DNA of 50,647 bases, taken from NCBI RefSeq assembly GCF_030651835.1, contig NZ_JAUSBX010000122.1:1-50647 (forward strand), read 5' to 3'. The position numbers were made by a program, and so were the translations under genes. The notes below the pieces were generated by a model. It was not told where the DNA came from, searched no databases, and was given only the letters and a program-made list of their open reading frames with translations. This DNA is from Methylicorpusculum sp. Its GTDB lineage: Bacteria > Pseudomonadota > Gammaproteobacteria > Methylococcales > Methylomonadaceae. Below are positions 9,212 to 18,982 of this stretch, in pieces (within the stretch, counting starts at the first letter, position 1; every line of letters starts with the position of its first letter).

Positions 9212-10399
9212 ATCTTCTGCGCTTTCTCAGGAAGCAGAAATCTTGTTACAAACGCTGGCGCTTAGCCTGGATCTTCAATTACTCAAGGCCAATCAACATG
9301 CTTGTGAATGGCTGGGCAATGATATGGACGAGTTATTGCAGTCATCCCCGCCTGATATAGGCTTGTCCGGCATTAATGATGGAAATCATCAACCATTCGT
9401 AAAACTGATTGCCGGTCAAACATCCCACCTTTATTTTGATCAGCCATTCCGTCATAAAAACGGGCAAACGTTGTGGGGAGAAAACGGCGTAAGTGCTCTA
9501 TACGATAAATCAGGCCTCATTTTCGGCATGCTGGTCATGATTAACGATATCACTCAACGCAGGAAAACCGAACAGCGCTTTCGTACCATGGCAAATGCAG
9601 CGCCGGTATTAATCTGGATTTCGGGTCTGGACAAGTTGTACTGCTGGTTTAATAAAGTATGGCTGGATTTTACCGGCCGTAACGTGGAAGATGAGTACGG
9701 CATGGTTGGACGCAAGGCATGCATCCAGATGACTTAGATTACTATATTGAAACCTATCAACGTCATTGTTGAAACGCTGTGTAAATTTATCCGAAGCCAT
9801 TCAACCAGGATAATCCCTATTGATTGCACCGGTGTTTGACGTGAACCGGCTCATTTTACTGGCAGCAGACAATCCTAATTTTATTCTGGAACTGTTCGAG
9901 AAATTTATCATTGACTTTAGCGGCAGTGAAAACAGAATCAAAAAAAGGCTACAAGACGGACACTATGCTCAGGCCGGAATAGAAACCTATAAATTAAAAG
10001 GAGCCGCCGGCAATTTAGGTGCGTATGCCTTACAAAAAGCGTGTGTCAAATTGGAAACGGATATTAAAGTGGGGATCATCAAACCGGCTACCTTGATTGA
10101 CTTCTCCGCAACGCTGAACGAGGTTTTGTCAGCATGTATTGATTACTTAACCCCCACCCAGCTGCTAAAGTTCCCCTTAATTATAATAATGATTTACAAA
10201 AACGGTTAACTGAGTTAGATGAACTATTGGATGGACATGAATGGGTATCCAAAACAAGCCTGCGAGAAATAGAAGAAAGGCTGCCCAGTGAAGCGGGTCC
10301 AGCCATGGAAACACTGACAAATCAACTTAACAACCTTGACTATGAACGGGCTCAAAATACGATGCATGCATTAATTCAAGAGTATGGAAACAAACGATG
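9195..10399 (+). pseudogene. Decayed hybrid histidine kinase: PAS-PAS remnant plus HPt with lost histidine
   Basis: The 5' piece (ATG 9195 to stop 9735-9737) has one PAS domain and the beginning of a second (FRTMANAAPVLIWISG...NKVWLDFTG). Near 9700 the frame slips by one: the expected W..G.HPDDLDYYIETYQR continues in another frame and ends at a TGA about 9773. No HisKA, ATPase or receiver follows. Instead, from about 9820, an HPt domain appears (FDVNRLILLAADNPNFILEL...). The phospho-accepting His of HxLKGAAGNLGA is Tyr (TAT at 9988-9990). A further slip near 10170 moves the HPt tail (LNYNNDLQKRL...ALIQEYGNKR) to another frame, ending in TGA 10397-10399 and overlapping the next ATG. The gene once joined a PAS sensor to a phosphorelay and its kinase core is deleted. 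The HPt ORF 9820-10209 might still be translated, but could not carry phosphate at that site. Confidence 0.75.
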
Positions 10400-11308
10400 A
10401 AACCCTGCACAAATACACCGATTATTTTGATTGTTGACGATATGCTAACCAATATTCAAATTCTGGTTGAAAGTCTAAAATCGAAATACCGTATCAAAGT
10501 CTCGAATAATGGCGAGGAAGCCTTATTGCTGGCGATGGCCGACCCACAACCCGATCTGATATTACTGGATATCATGATGCCCGTTATGGATGGCTTTGAG
10601 GTATGCCGGTTACTTAAATCCAACCCTAAAACGCAGTCGATACCCATTATTTTCATAACCGCCAAAGACAACCTGAGCGATGAAGAACACGGACTCAATC
10701 TCGGAGCAGTGGATTACATTATCAAACCCTTTCATATCCCTGTTGTTGCGGCCCGGATTCGTAATCATATCAAGCTTAAAAATCATGCGGATATGCTTGA
10801 AAACCTCGCACAAATTGACCCGCTCACCCATTTACCCAACCGGCGGCGTATCAATGAAGTTCTGCAGTGCGAACTTAAACGCGCAGATCGGGATCATTCT
10901 TTTTTGGCCTTGTTAATGATCGATATAGACCACTTCAAAGAATACAACGACCATTACGGCCATGGGCAAGGAGATATTTGTTTACAAGCAGTTGCGTCAG
11001 CCCTGGCGGAAGGACTGACCCGGGCTGGCGATATGGTTGGACGCTACGGTGGAGAGGAGTTCATTGCCATTCTGCCAAACTCAGGAAAGGAGGATGCTTG
11101 CCATGTAGCGGAGCGTCTGAAAACCAAAGTGTCTCAATTAAACGTCCCGCACCAATTTTCAAGTACTGAGGCTTATGTCACGGTGAGCATTGGCGCAGCA
11201 TCTCTGGACGAAAATGACCTGTTAAATAAGGCCGATACCTTATTGGAAGCAGCCGATAAACAATTGTATTTAGCCAAGCAAACAGGCCGTAACCGGGTCT
11301 GCTGTTAA
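10397..11308 (+). CDS. Response regulator with diguanylate cyclase output (REC-GGDEF)
   Basis: PleD/WspR-like regulator that makes c-di-GMP when phosphorylated. The receiver spans residues 8-125, with acidic D14-D15, phospho-acceptor D58 in LLDIMMP and the Lys of IIKPF. The GGDEF domain spans about 140-300 with an intact GGEEF active site at 218-222, preceded by RY. The catalytic metal region MIDIDHFKEYND is normal. The start overlaps the stop of the decayed hybrid kinase (ATGA), so that kinase/HPt was probably its phosphodonor. With the donor broken, the regulator is either orphaned or served by another kinase. It looks fully intact at 303 aa. Confidence 0.93.
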   Translation: MKPCTNTPIILIVDDMLTNIQILVESLKSKYRIKVSNNGEEALLLAMADPQPDLILLDIMMPVMDGFEVCRLLKSNPKTQSIPIIFITAKDNLSDEEHGLNLGAVDYIIKPFHIPVVAARIRNHIKLKNHADMLENLAQIDPLTHLPNRRRINEVLQCELKRADRDHSFLALLMIDIDHFKEYNDHYGHGQGDICLQAVASALAEGLTRAGDMVGRYGGEEFIAILPNSGKEDACHVAERLKTKVSQLNVPHQFSSTEAYVTVSIGAASLDENDLLNKADTLLEAADKQLYLAKQTGRNRVCC

Positions 11309-11523
11309 GGCAATAAACCTTTAAAGAGATTACAGAGCTTCTCGCAGGCTTTTTTACCCCCCCGTCAAACCCACCAGTAGTTCTCAATTTGAAGGGGGAC
11401 GCTTGTTGAGAAATATCGGCAGCAATGATGCTGCTGTCAAGGCCAGGCTAACAGTTCACTCCGGGAATTGCTGTGTTATTCCTGATGGAAACAGCGGGTA
11501 GAGAAAACGCTGGCATTATCCGG

Positions 11524-12756
11524 TCAGCCCGTAAAGTTTTCAACTTGGCTGATGACTTCGTTTGAAGCTAATTCCAGACCCATTTTGTAGCATTCAATGG
11601 CATTATTTTTATCATCTTTGCCAAAAAGTATATTACCCAATAACTGATAGGCTGAAACCGAAGGCTCAACAGCAATACTCTTTTCCAGATAAAGTTCCGC
11701 TTTATCCATATCCTTGGTCAAAATACTTAATTTACCCAAGATTCTTAGCAAGACAGGATCATCAGGATAAACGGTTAGCCAGCTTTCCGCTGTTCTAAGC
11801 TGTCTGGCCCGATCATTTGACTGAACGCTACCGAACAGCACAAGCAAAGTATGATCCCAGTTCGCAGAGATTATTTTAGCCAGTTCATCTTCGATCTTGG
11901 CACCGGCACCCACATCAATCATCGCTGCAAAATAAATGGCAGGAATTCCTGACACGGTTTTTATGTAGTCGGGGATTTCTTGCCAAAGTTCTTGAATTTC
12001 GGTGAAGTCACCTTTTTGTGCTGCCTGTCTGAGGAGATTACTGTAAGCGTCAGCTTCCAATAGCTTGACTTCGGCTTCCATCAACACTTTGTTCTTGTTC
12101 AGTGAGGGAATCAGCTTCCTGATAGCATCCCAATCGCCTATATGCCGGTACGTTTGATGAAGAAGTTTGAGAACAGCCGCATGGCCCGGATTGATGGAGT
12201 GTAATTTGGTCAGCGTTTGCATCGCCTCTTCAAACTGATTTCCCGACAAATGGAGCTCTGCCTGAACCAGGCCGACTGCAATATCAGAACCCGGCGCATA
12301 ATCGGCCGCTTTTTTCAGATATTCATCGCGTTTTTCAACTGCGCCTCGCGATTGAGCGGCCCTTGCCGCCGTCAAATAATGAATCAAAGGCGCGCCGCTG
12401 TGCGAGGCATGCTTGATCAATATTTTTTCGGCTTTTTCCCAATTACCTTCGGCAGAATCGACTAAGCCGGCGATCAGTGCTTCTTGGGAACGGTTGAATT
12501 TAACATTCTTTCCGCGATCTTTCATCTTGCCGGGCAGCCGCATTAACCAGCCTACCAGGCGAAAAAACATATAAGTGATAAAAAAAACGATCACCAGAGC
12601 CACGCCAAAAAACACCAGCGAAGTTTCTAATGACCACCGCCCCATACCAATTAATACATAGCCCGAGTCATCGTATTGGCTTAACCAGCTATGAACTATA
12701 AAAGCGGTTGCGACTGCAATAAAGAGCGAACCCAGAAAATAGATGACATTTTTCAT
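11524..12756 (-). CDS. hemY: HemY: inner-membrane TPR protein of the heme operon
   Basis: Proteobacterial HemY, not the Bacillus protoporphyrinogen oxidase of the same name. It has two N-terminal membrane helices (about residues 4-25 and 46-72), then a cytoplasmic or peripheral domain of TPR repeats to the end, including EKAEKILIKHA, DPVLLRILGKL and AELYLEKSI. It is linked to late heme synthesis by conserved gene order; its exact biochemical role is unsettled. Its 410 aa is close to E. coli HemY (398 aa). The ATG lies 7 bases after the hemX stop with GAGTGA just upstream, so it is the last gene of hemCDXY. The 215 bases between its end and the convergent REC-GGDEF gene contain no gene or clear terminator. 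Confidence 0.93.
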   Translation of the reverse strand: MKNVIYFLGSLFIAVATAFIVHSWLSQYDDSGYVLIGMGRWSLETSLVFFGVALVIVFFITYMFFRLVGWLMRLPGKMKDRGKNVKFNRSQEALIAGLVDSAEGNWEKAEKILIKHASHSGAPLIHYLTAARAAQSRGAVEKRDEYLKKAADYAPGSDIAVGLVQAELHLSGNQFEEAMQTLTKLHSINPGHAAVLKLLHQTYRHIGDWDAIRKLIPSLNKNKVLMEAEVKLLEADAYSNLLRQAAQKGDFTEIQELWQEIPDYIKTVSGIPAIYFAAMIDVGAGAKIEDELAKIISANWDHTLLVLFGSVQSNDRARQLRTAESWLTVYPDDPVLLRILGKLSILTKDMDKAELYLEKSIAVEPSVSAYQLLGNILFGKDDKNNAIECYKMGLELASNEVISQVENFTG

Positions 12757-12763
12757 AGTTCAC

Positions 12764-13933
12764 TCATTGATTATTTTGAGGTGGCTGTTCTGTTACTTCG
12801 GGTTCAGCCAACGCTTTATCTGTCTCAATTCTTAATTTAGTAATATCGCGCAGCATCTTAAGCGACCGGCTGATATCCGGAAATTCACTTTTTAATCGAA
12901 TAATATTCATGCGTTCCAGTTCTCCCACAACCGACTTTGTTTCGTCGTTCATAGTGAAGTTTTCCTTGAGCCATGCGATTGCATCGGCAATGGCTGCTTT
13001 ATACAAGGCTTCATTTTGCTGAACCAGCGCAAGCTTGATCATTTCCAGCTTGACTCTCAATTGTTGCTGAATAAACAAGGCTTCCTCAGGCTCAAGAATA
13101 GCCTTGATTTCCTTGTCAGTATGGCGAATGGTGACTACGCCTTCGAGTTTTTTCATCGCGAAAGACAGTATATTATGCTCATCTTCCCCAGAATCATCAT
13201 GACTGTGAACCTCTGATGCAGGCGTAAACGGCTTGCCGGCATAAGGCATGATCAAGGGCAATTGCCCAGCTTTGCCTTGTAAGGTCTGCAGCGCAGAATA
13301 AATCCCGACCACATCCGATTCGACAATGGTTTTCAACGCGGCAATATCTTTTGAAATTTGCTCTCTGACCTTGAAAACCGCCGCATCGCCGCTCTCGCGC
13401 AAACGTTGGTCAGCCGCTTCCAGCGCTTCGCTAGTCGTGACCAAATCGCCCATCAGTTGCAAACGCTGATTTGCCACACTCAGCAGATATTCAGCATCGG
13501 CAATCAACCAATCGCCGCGGGTTTTACCCAGTTGACGCTGGACCTGACGGATCTGATTACCCAGGTCAGTTCTGGCGTTATCGAGTTTTTCGGTATGAAG
13601 TTGAGAGAAGTCAGACAATGTTTTGTTAAACTGCCCGTCCTTGTTTTTAACATCGGCGACCAGTGTGGCCAATTGTGATTGCAATGCCGACAATTGTGTT
13701 TGATAGCCGCTCAGCTGCTTGCTGAGCTCAATGACCTGCATGTCACCCTTATCAAGCTCGCCACCCAAATTTTCCTGTTGGGCACGCAACTGCATGAAAA
13801 AATAATAACCAATCCCCCCGATGCTGAGAATGATCAGTAAAATTAAGAATCCGAACCAAAGCCCGCTTTTGGATTTGCTTTTCAACAAAACTTTATCGGT
13901 ATTCTGGTCTTGTTTTTCACTTAACTCAGCCAC
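12764..13933 (-). CDS. hemX: HemX: membrane protein of the heme operon
   Basis: HemX family protein, often misannotated as uroporphyrinogen-III C-methyltransferase. No methyltransferase motif is present. A short basic cytoplasmic N-terminus (about residues 1-24, rich in Lys and Ser) precedes one membrane helix (about 25-47). A long coiled-coil/helical region follows (ELSKQLSGYQTQLSALQSQ and onward) with the family block GDWLIADAEYLLSVANQRLQL near 143-163. The start is a GTG overlapping the end of hemD by 13 bases, with GGGGA upstream. The 389-aa length is normal. It is presumed to scaffold heme or tetrapyrrole enzymes together with HemY; this is inference from gene order. Confidence 0.93.
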   Translation of the reverse strand: MAELSEKQDQNTDKVLLKSKSKSGLWFGFLILLIILSIGGIGYYFFMQLRAQQENLGGELDKGDMQVIELSKQLSGYQTQLSALQSQLATLVADVKNKDGQFNKTLSDFSQLHTEKLDNARTDLGNQIRQVQRQLGKTRGDWLIADAEYLLSVANQRLQLMGDLVTTSEALEAADQRLRESGDAAVFKVREQISKDIAALKTIVESDVVGIYSALQTLQGKAGQLPLIMPYAGKPFTPASEVHSHDDSGEDEHNILSFAMKKLEGVVTIRHTDKEIKAILEPEEALFIQQQLRVKLEMIKLALVQQNEALYKAAIADAIAWLKENFTMNDETKSVVGELERMNIIRLKSEFPDISRSLKMLRDITKLRIETDKALAEPEVTEQPPQNNQ

Positions 13934-14700
13934 TGGTATTCCCCATTTATGATCTTTTTTATTTCTTCTAAAATAGCGGCATCAGAAGGATTTTTTGCCA
14001 CAACCACGTGAAAAAAACCTCTCGCCTGCGCATCTTGCGCCATTCTCTCGCTAACAACAACTAAGGGCAAAATTAACAGCGCTGATTTAAGCTCATCACC
14101 CATCATCCGGACCAAATTATTAAGTCCTTCGGAACTCGTTACTGTAATCACAGCCAATTGCTCTTCCTGCAACATCTTTATCAATGGCTTATTGTCCAAA
14201 TCCGGGCAGGCTCTTTGATAGACCTCAAGATAATCAACAGCAGCCCCGCGTCTGCGTAATTCATCAGCCAAGGCTTCACGCCCGCCTTCACCACGAATGA
14301 TTAAAATACGCTGCCCCTTAACTGCCTGCAACTGAGGCATAGCTAAAAGCGCTTCAGTGTTAAAACCGCTTTCTGGCACCGTATCAACCACCAGGCCTTG
14401 CTTCACCAATGCATCGGCAGTAGACGCCCCAACTGCCGCTATTGGCCGTTTAGTAAAAGCTGCTATTTTGCCATCATTCAGTAACAGTGCAAAATTTACG
14501 GCGTTTACACTGATAAAAATCAACCGGTCATAGTCATCAATACTAGCCAGAATTTGCCTTGCCTGATCGGTCTTTTGTGTAGGCACTATCTCCAGAACAG
14601 GAAACCGGATGGGCAAAAAACCCGCTTCAGATAGCAATCCGCACAGTTTTTCAGCCTGATGAACCGGACGTGTTATCAGAATGCCCTGTGAGTGGTTCAA
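13921..14700 (-). CDS. hemD: Uroporphyrinogen-III synthase
   Basis: Cyclises hydroxymethylbilane to uroporphyrinogen III with inversion of ring D. The 259-aa length fits HemD (246 aa in E. coli). The two-domain fold is recognisable from [17 protein letters not shown] at the N-terminus, FISVNAVNF and [12 protein letters not shown] in the first half, and [15 protein letters not shown] in the second. The start is TTG 14700, overlapping the hemC stop as TTGA; no ATG or GTG lies near enough to replace it. Sequence conservation in this family is low, but position and motifs make the call secure. Confidence 0.94.
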   Translation of the reverse strand: MNHSQGILITRPVHQAEKLCGLLSEAGFLPIRFPVLEIVPTQKTDQARQILASIDDYDRLIFISVNAVNFALLLNDGKIAAFTKRPIAAVGASTADALVKQGLVVDTVPESGFNTEALLAMPQLQAVKGQRILIIRGEGGREALADELRRRGAAVDYLEVYQRACPDLDNKPLIKMLQEEQLAVITVTSSEGLNNLVRMMGDELKSALLILPLVVVSERMAQDAQARGFFHVVVAKNPSDAAILEEIKKIINGEYQWLS

Positions 14701-15623
14701 GCCAGCAATTCCCTTAAAATCTCATCAGCACCGCATGCCAGCAAGTCTTCAGCAATAGCCTTACCTATTGCCTCGGCCTCTTCGGCAGAACCGGAACGTT
14801 CTGCCCTGTATAAAACCGTGCCATCCGGACTACCGACCAAGCCTCTCATTATCAGATGGTTATCCGTCAATTCTGCAAATCCGGCTATCGGCACCTGACA
14901 GCCGCCATTCAGGCGCTTGTTCATGGCTCGCTCGGCACGAACGCAAATGGAGGTATCCGGATCATGCAGCGCCTGCAGCAAACTGTTGAGTTCCGCATCA
15001 TCAATTCTGCACTCTATGCCAATTGCGCCTTGCCCGATAGCGGGTAAACTCTGCGCAGGGTCAAGACAGGCGGTGATGCGATGCCCCATGCCCAAACGTT
15101 TGAGACCGGCTGAAGCCAGAATAATGGCATCAAATTCACCGGTATCCAGTTTAGCCAGCCGGGTATTAACATTACCCCGCAACGATAAAATCTCCGAATC
15201 CGGAAATTTTTCTTTAATCTGGCACTGGCGGCGCAAACTGGATGTACCAATTTTTGCGTTTACAGGCAAGTCATCCAAAGAACGGAAGTGATTGGACACA
15301 AACGCATCGGTAGGGTCTTCCCTCGTCAAAATTGCCGCCAGATGAAGCCCCTCAGGAAATTCCACCGGCACATCCTTCATGGAGTGAACAGCAATATCCG
15401 CTATCCCCTCCAGCATGCCCTGCTCCAACTCCTTGACAAAAAGCCCCTTCCCTCCGACTTTGGCCAGAGGCGCATCCAGCAATTTATCGCCCTTGGTAGT
15501 CATTTTTACAAGCTCGGTCTGTAAACCGGGAAATGCTGTTTTCAAGCGATCGGCGACATGCTCTGCCTGCCATAATGCCAAAGGGCTTTTACGGGTCGCT
15601 ATGCGAATAACCTTTTGTATCAA
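14697..15623 (-). CDS. hemC: Porphobilinogen deaminase (hydroxymethylbilane synthase)
   Basis: Assembles four porphobilinogens into hydroxymethylbilane on a covalent dipyrromethane cofactor. The cofactor-bearing Cys is C242 in NGGCQVPIA, the same number as in E. coli. Also intact are the N-terminal [28 protein letters not shown] and LRGNVNTRL, whose Arg residues bind the growing chain. The length is 308 aa. Translation starts at TTG 15623 with AAGG seven bases upstream; no ATG is available. First gene of hemCDXY. The promoter should lie in 15624-15760, but no confident -35/-10 pair was found there. Confidence 0.97.
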   Translation of the reverse strand: MIQKVIRIATRKSPLALWQAEHVADRLKTAFPGLQTELVKMTTKGDKLLDAPLAKVGGKGLFVKELEQGMLEGIADIAVHSMKDVPVEFPEGLHLAAILTREDPTDAFVSNHFRSLDDLPVNAKIGTSSLRRQCQIKEKFPDSEILSLRGNVNTRLAKLDTGEFDAIILASAGLKRLGMGHRITACLDPAQSLPAIGQGAIGIECRIDDAELNSLLQALHDPDTSICVRAERAMNKRLNGGCQVPIAGFAELTDNHLIMRGLVGSPDGTVLYRAERSGSAEEAEAIGKAIAEDLLACGADEILRELLA

Positions 15624-15759
15624 AACAATACCTTATCTGTTATAAATTTAAATCAAATGAAAGTGCATCTGCCCGGAAGAATCAGCCATTATCGGCGTTA
15701 AAGACGGGAACTTTATAATTTCCGCGACTGATTTTTTTGCACCCCCTCCCATTTTATTT

Positions 15760-16031
15760 GGGTGTAGGCGCTTGATTTGAAAGGACGCATGAAACCCAGC
15801 AATTACCAGTTTGATATTTTCAGCGTCACTTTGGGCTGGGAAAAGCCTTTCGAGGTATGCCGTAAACCCCTCCTTGGGGGCTTCACGGTAGCATCCCTAC
15901 TGCCGACATCCTCGAAAAGCTTCTCCCAACCCTTTTTTCCTTCAATTTGAGAATTGCTACATGAAACCATGCCTGTTACAGAAGCCTTTTCAATCACCTA
16001 AACCCTCTATTCCAAGCGGGCGAGTAGTTAC
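15760..16031. repeat. Nested palindromic repeat, copy A (second copy at 50511-50647)
   Basis: An outer imperfect inverted repeat begins GGGTGTAGGCGCTTGATTTG at 15760 and ends, as its complement, at 16005. Inside it lies a second strong palindrome: 15833-15855 pairs with 15910-15932 at 20 of 23 positions and is followed by a T-run. A flank at 16009-16031 (ATTCCAAGCGGGCGAGTAGT...) recurs in inverted form at 50511-50533. No protein is encoded. It looks like a miniature palindromic element of the REP/MITE kind with a further repeat inserted in it. The mobilising enzyme, if any, is not in the window. Confidence 0.75.
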
Positions 16032-16432
16032 CGTTTTTTTAGGTCACAAACAAACACCGTAGTAAATTTACAGATGTTCATCAAACAAATGCTATTCTTA
16101 AATCGGCTCATTGTACCCTTTTTAACTGATTTAAAACTTATTCGGTTTAAATTTTATTTAAGGAAAAAGTATCGGGATAGCCAGAATAAACTGTTTACAT
16201 GATATCTTAAGATTGACTTAACAATGCCGGGTGAGTTCGTCTTGAGAACCGACAAACAATGCTGTTAAATCAGGCAGCTGCAAGAAGGTATCCAATAAGC
16301 CCCAAAGTTTCAAGTCAGAACCGTCAACTAAAATAGCTTTACTTAACTATAATGGCCTCTGATCCATTTATTCTAAATGAAACGAGCCGCCAGCCACCAC
16401 CGATAAAAAACAATGGGTTTTAATTTTCTCCG
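16032..16432. other. AT-rich intergenic leader of the REC-GGDEF-EAL gene
   Basis: 401 bases with no credible reading frame. The only promoter-like match is a perfect TATAAT at 16348-16353, about 80 bases before the start at 16433. The best -35 candidate (TCAACT at 16324-16329, 18-bp spacing) is poor. Nothing else was recognised here. Confidence 0.4.
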
Positions 16433-18892
16433 ATGATCCCTTCTAACGCTTGCCAAATCATGCTGGTCGAAGATGACCCAGGTGATGCTCACCTGATAAG
16501 TTCCGCGTTAAGAATGAGTCGGGATATTATATTTGACGTAATCTGGGTAACTCATCTGGCAGAAGCCAAGATAAAACTGGAAAAACAGCTCCCCCAGGTT
16601 TTGTTGCTGGATCTTTCCCTGCCTGACTCCAGCAGCATCAAAACAGTAGAAGACTTATTAAAGGAAGCGCATTCCATTCCTATTATCGTGCTAACCGGCC
16701 ACGAAAATAACGAGTTGGCACTGCAAGCGCTCACCTTAGGGGTTCAGGATTATCTGGTTAAGGGTAACTATGATAGTGAAGCGTTGATCCGCTCCATCAG
16801 CTATGCCATCAGCCGTAACCAGTTGGAACAACGACTCGCGGAAACCGGCTCCCAATTACGCACGCTGATTAATGCCATGCCCGACATTGTCTGTTTTAAA
16901 GACGCTGAAGGACGCTGGCTGGAAGCCAACACATTTGATCTGAAATTATTTCAACTGGAAAACGTCGATTATCGCGGCAAAAAAGATTCCGAATTAGCTG
17001 AATACCAAACTTTTTATAAAGATGCCTTTCTTGCCTGCGAAGCCAGTGATGAAGCGACATGGCAATCCGGCGCCATGCTGAGAAGAGAGGAAACCATTCC
17101 TCGTCCCGACAATAGCCCATTAATATTCGACATTGTAAAAGTTCCGCTATTTCATGACGATGGCAGGCGCAAAGGCCTGGTGGTGGTCGGCAGGGATATT
17201 ACAGAAATCAGAAAGGCAGCAGAACGCCAAAGACTGGCCACACGTGTATTTGAAACCACCGGGGAAGCCATTGTGGTATCGGATGCGACTCCGAAAATAG
17301 TCGCCGTAAACCCTGCATTTCTGAGTATCACCGGTTTTAAGGAAGATGAGGTACTTGATAAAGACCCGCTTAAATTTTGCTTTGGTCTGCATTCCAAAGA
17401 TTTTCTGAGAAGCGTTTTAACCTGCCTGATGACCAAAGGCTTATGGAACGGCGAAATGTTCTGCAGCCGCCGTAACGGTGAGGTATTCCCTGTTATACAA
17501 ACAATCAGCACGATCAAGGATGAACTCGGCAATATCACCCATTACACGGCTATCTTTTCGGACTTAAGCGACATTAAGCGCGCGCAGCATACCGCAGACC
17601 GACTCTCATGGTCCGACCCATTGACGAATCTGGCAAACCGGGCACTGTTTCTCAAACAAATGGAACAAACGCTGGAACAGGCTTACCGGGACGGTCACTT
17701 TGCGAATGTTCTTCTGATTGACATCGACCGGTTCAAAAGTATTAACGAAGTTAGAGGAATGGATATGGGCGATGACCTGCTCAAATCAGTCGCCATGAGG
17801 CTAGAGCAATGCATGAAGCCCAATGATCTATTGGCTAGACTCGATTCAGACGAATTTGCCATTCTCCAAAAAAATACCTCCTCAGATATTAAGAATGCCA
17901 TGCGTGAAGCGGCAGCCACTTCGGAAAGAATGCGCGCAACATTGAGGGAAGGCATCATCTTAAACGGCGAAACCTTTTACCTGGATATCTGCATTGGCAT
18001 CAATTTATTTCCAAAATCATCCACGGAAACCGCAATTGATGTTCTTCGTGAAGCCGATATCGCTTTAAATCAGGCCAAAGCAAAAGGCGAAGGCCAGACT
18101 GTCATTTTTGAATCAGCACTCAGCGAAGCCATCATTGAACGCTTCCAGCTGGAAAATGAATTACGCTTGGCAATAAGCCTTAATCAATTGAAAGTTTACC
18201 TTCAACCGCAAGTTAACGCGGCAGGGCAACAAGTTGGCGCTGAAGCACTGGTACGTTGGCCTCATGAAAAACGTGGCATGGTATTTCCGAATCTGTTTAT
18301 TCCTTTGGCAGAAGCATCCAACCTGATTATCGCTCTTGACCGGTGGATGCTGTCCGAAGTGTGTCAACTGCTGGCAAAACTTGAACAAGGTAACCGGGGA
18401 CTTCGGATCTCGGTTAATATCAGCCCCCGCCATTTTGACCAGGCTGATTTTGTTGAAAAGGTCATCCAGATCATGAAGACAACAGGAGCCAATCCGGCTC
18501 ATCTGGCTCTTGAAGTCACCGAGAGCCTGGTCATCAATGATATCAATGAAGTGGCTGAAAAAATGAGCTCATTGACAGCGCTGGGTGTTCACTTTTCAAT
18601 GGATGATTTCGGTACCGGCTATTCAAGCCTTTCTTATCTTAAACGTTTACCCATTCAAGAAATCAAAATAGATAAAAGCTTTATTCAGGACATTCTGACC
18701 AACGCCAGCGATGCGGCTCTGGTTGAAACCATTATTGCGGTAGCCAAGCATCTTAATTTGCGTATAGTCGCCGAAGGAGTGGAAACCAAAGATCAGGCTG
18801 ATTTTCTCAATACGCTGGGAAGTGTTGTCCACCAAGGTTATTTCTTCGGACGCCCAGAACCGGTTGAAAACTGGTTGGAAAACTTTAATTAG
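16433..18892 (+). CDS. Response regulator REC-PAS-PAS-GGDEF(degenerate)-EAL
   Basis: A c-di-GMP-turnover regulator of 819 aa. The receiver spans about 8-125 with D14-D15 and phospho-acceptor D60 (LLLDLSLPDS). PAS domains start at about 143 and 270. The GGDEF-family domain spans about 390-555. EAL begins near 570, with E-A-L at 604-606 and loop DDFGTGYSSLSYL. The cyclase signature is DSDEF (471-475) rather than GGDEF, so cyclase activity is probably lost and the domain may only bind GTP or transmit signal. EAL residues look intact (EVTESLV, KIDKSFI, AEGVET), so the predicted net activity is phosphodiesterase. ATG 16433 has only a weak Shine-Dalgarno. No kinase is directly adjacent; the sensor kinase at 18983, 90 bases downstream, is a candidate partner. 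Confidence 0.92.
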   Translation: MIPSNACQIMLVEDDPGDAHLISSALRMSRDIIFDVIWVTHLAEAKIKLEKQLPQVLLLDLSLPDSSSIKTVEDLLKEAHSIPIIVLTGHENNELALQALTLGVQDYLVKGNYDSEALIRSISYAISRNQLEQRLAETGSQLRTLINAMPDIVCFKDAEGRWLEANTFDLKLFQLENVDYRGKKDSELAEYQTFYKDAFLACEASDEATWQSGAMLRREETIPRPDNSPLIFDIVKVPLFHDDGRRKGLVVVGRDITEIRKAAERQRLATRVFETTGEAIVVSDATPKIVAVNPAFLSITGFKEDEVLDKDPLKFCFGLHSKDFLRSVLTCLMTKGLWNGEMFCSRRNGEVFPVIQTISTIKDELGNITHYTAIFSDLSDIKRAQHTADRLSWSDPLTNLANRALFLKQMEQTLEQAYRDGHFANVLLIDIDRFKSINEVRGMDMGDDLLKSVAMRLEQCMKPNDLLARLDSDEFAILQKNTSSDIKNAMREAAATSERMRATLREGIILNGETFYLDICIGINLFPKSSTETAIDVLREADIALNQAKAKGEGQTVIFESALSEAIIERFQLENELRLAISLNQLKVYLQPQVNAAGQQVGAEALVRWPHEKRGMVFPNLFIPLAEASNLIIALDRWMLSEVCQLLAKLEQGNRGLRISVNISPRHFDQADFVEKVIQIMKTTGANPAHLALEVTESLVINDINEVAEKMSSLTALGVHFSMDDFGTGYSSLSYLKRLPIQEIKIDKSFIQDILTNASDAALVETIIAVAKHLNLRIVAEGVETKDQADFLNTLGSVVHQGYFFGRPEPVENWLENFN

Positions 18893-18982
18893 TCAGGACA
18901 ATCTGTACCATGGTAAGCGTCCATTTTCCTGAATCACTTATGTTAAAAAGCGAAATACTTCCCCTGAAAAAGCAGTTTTTAT

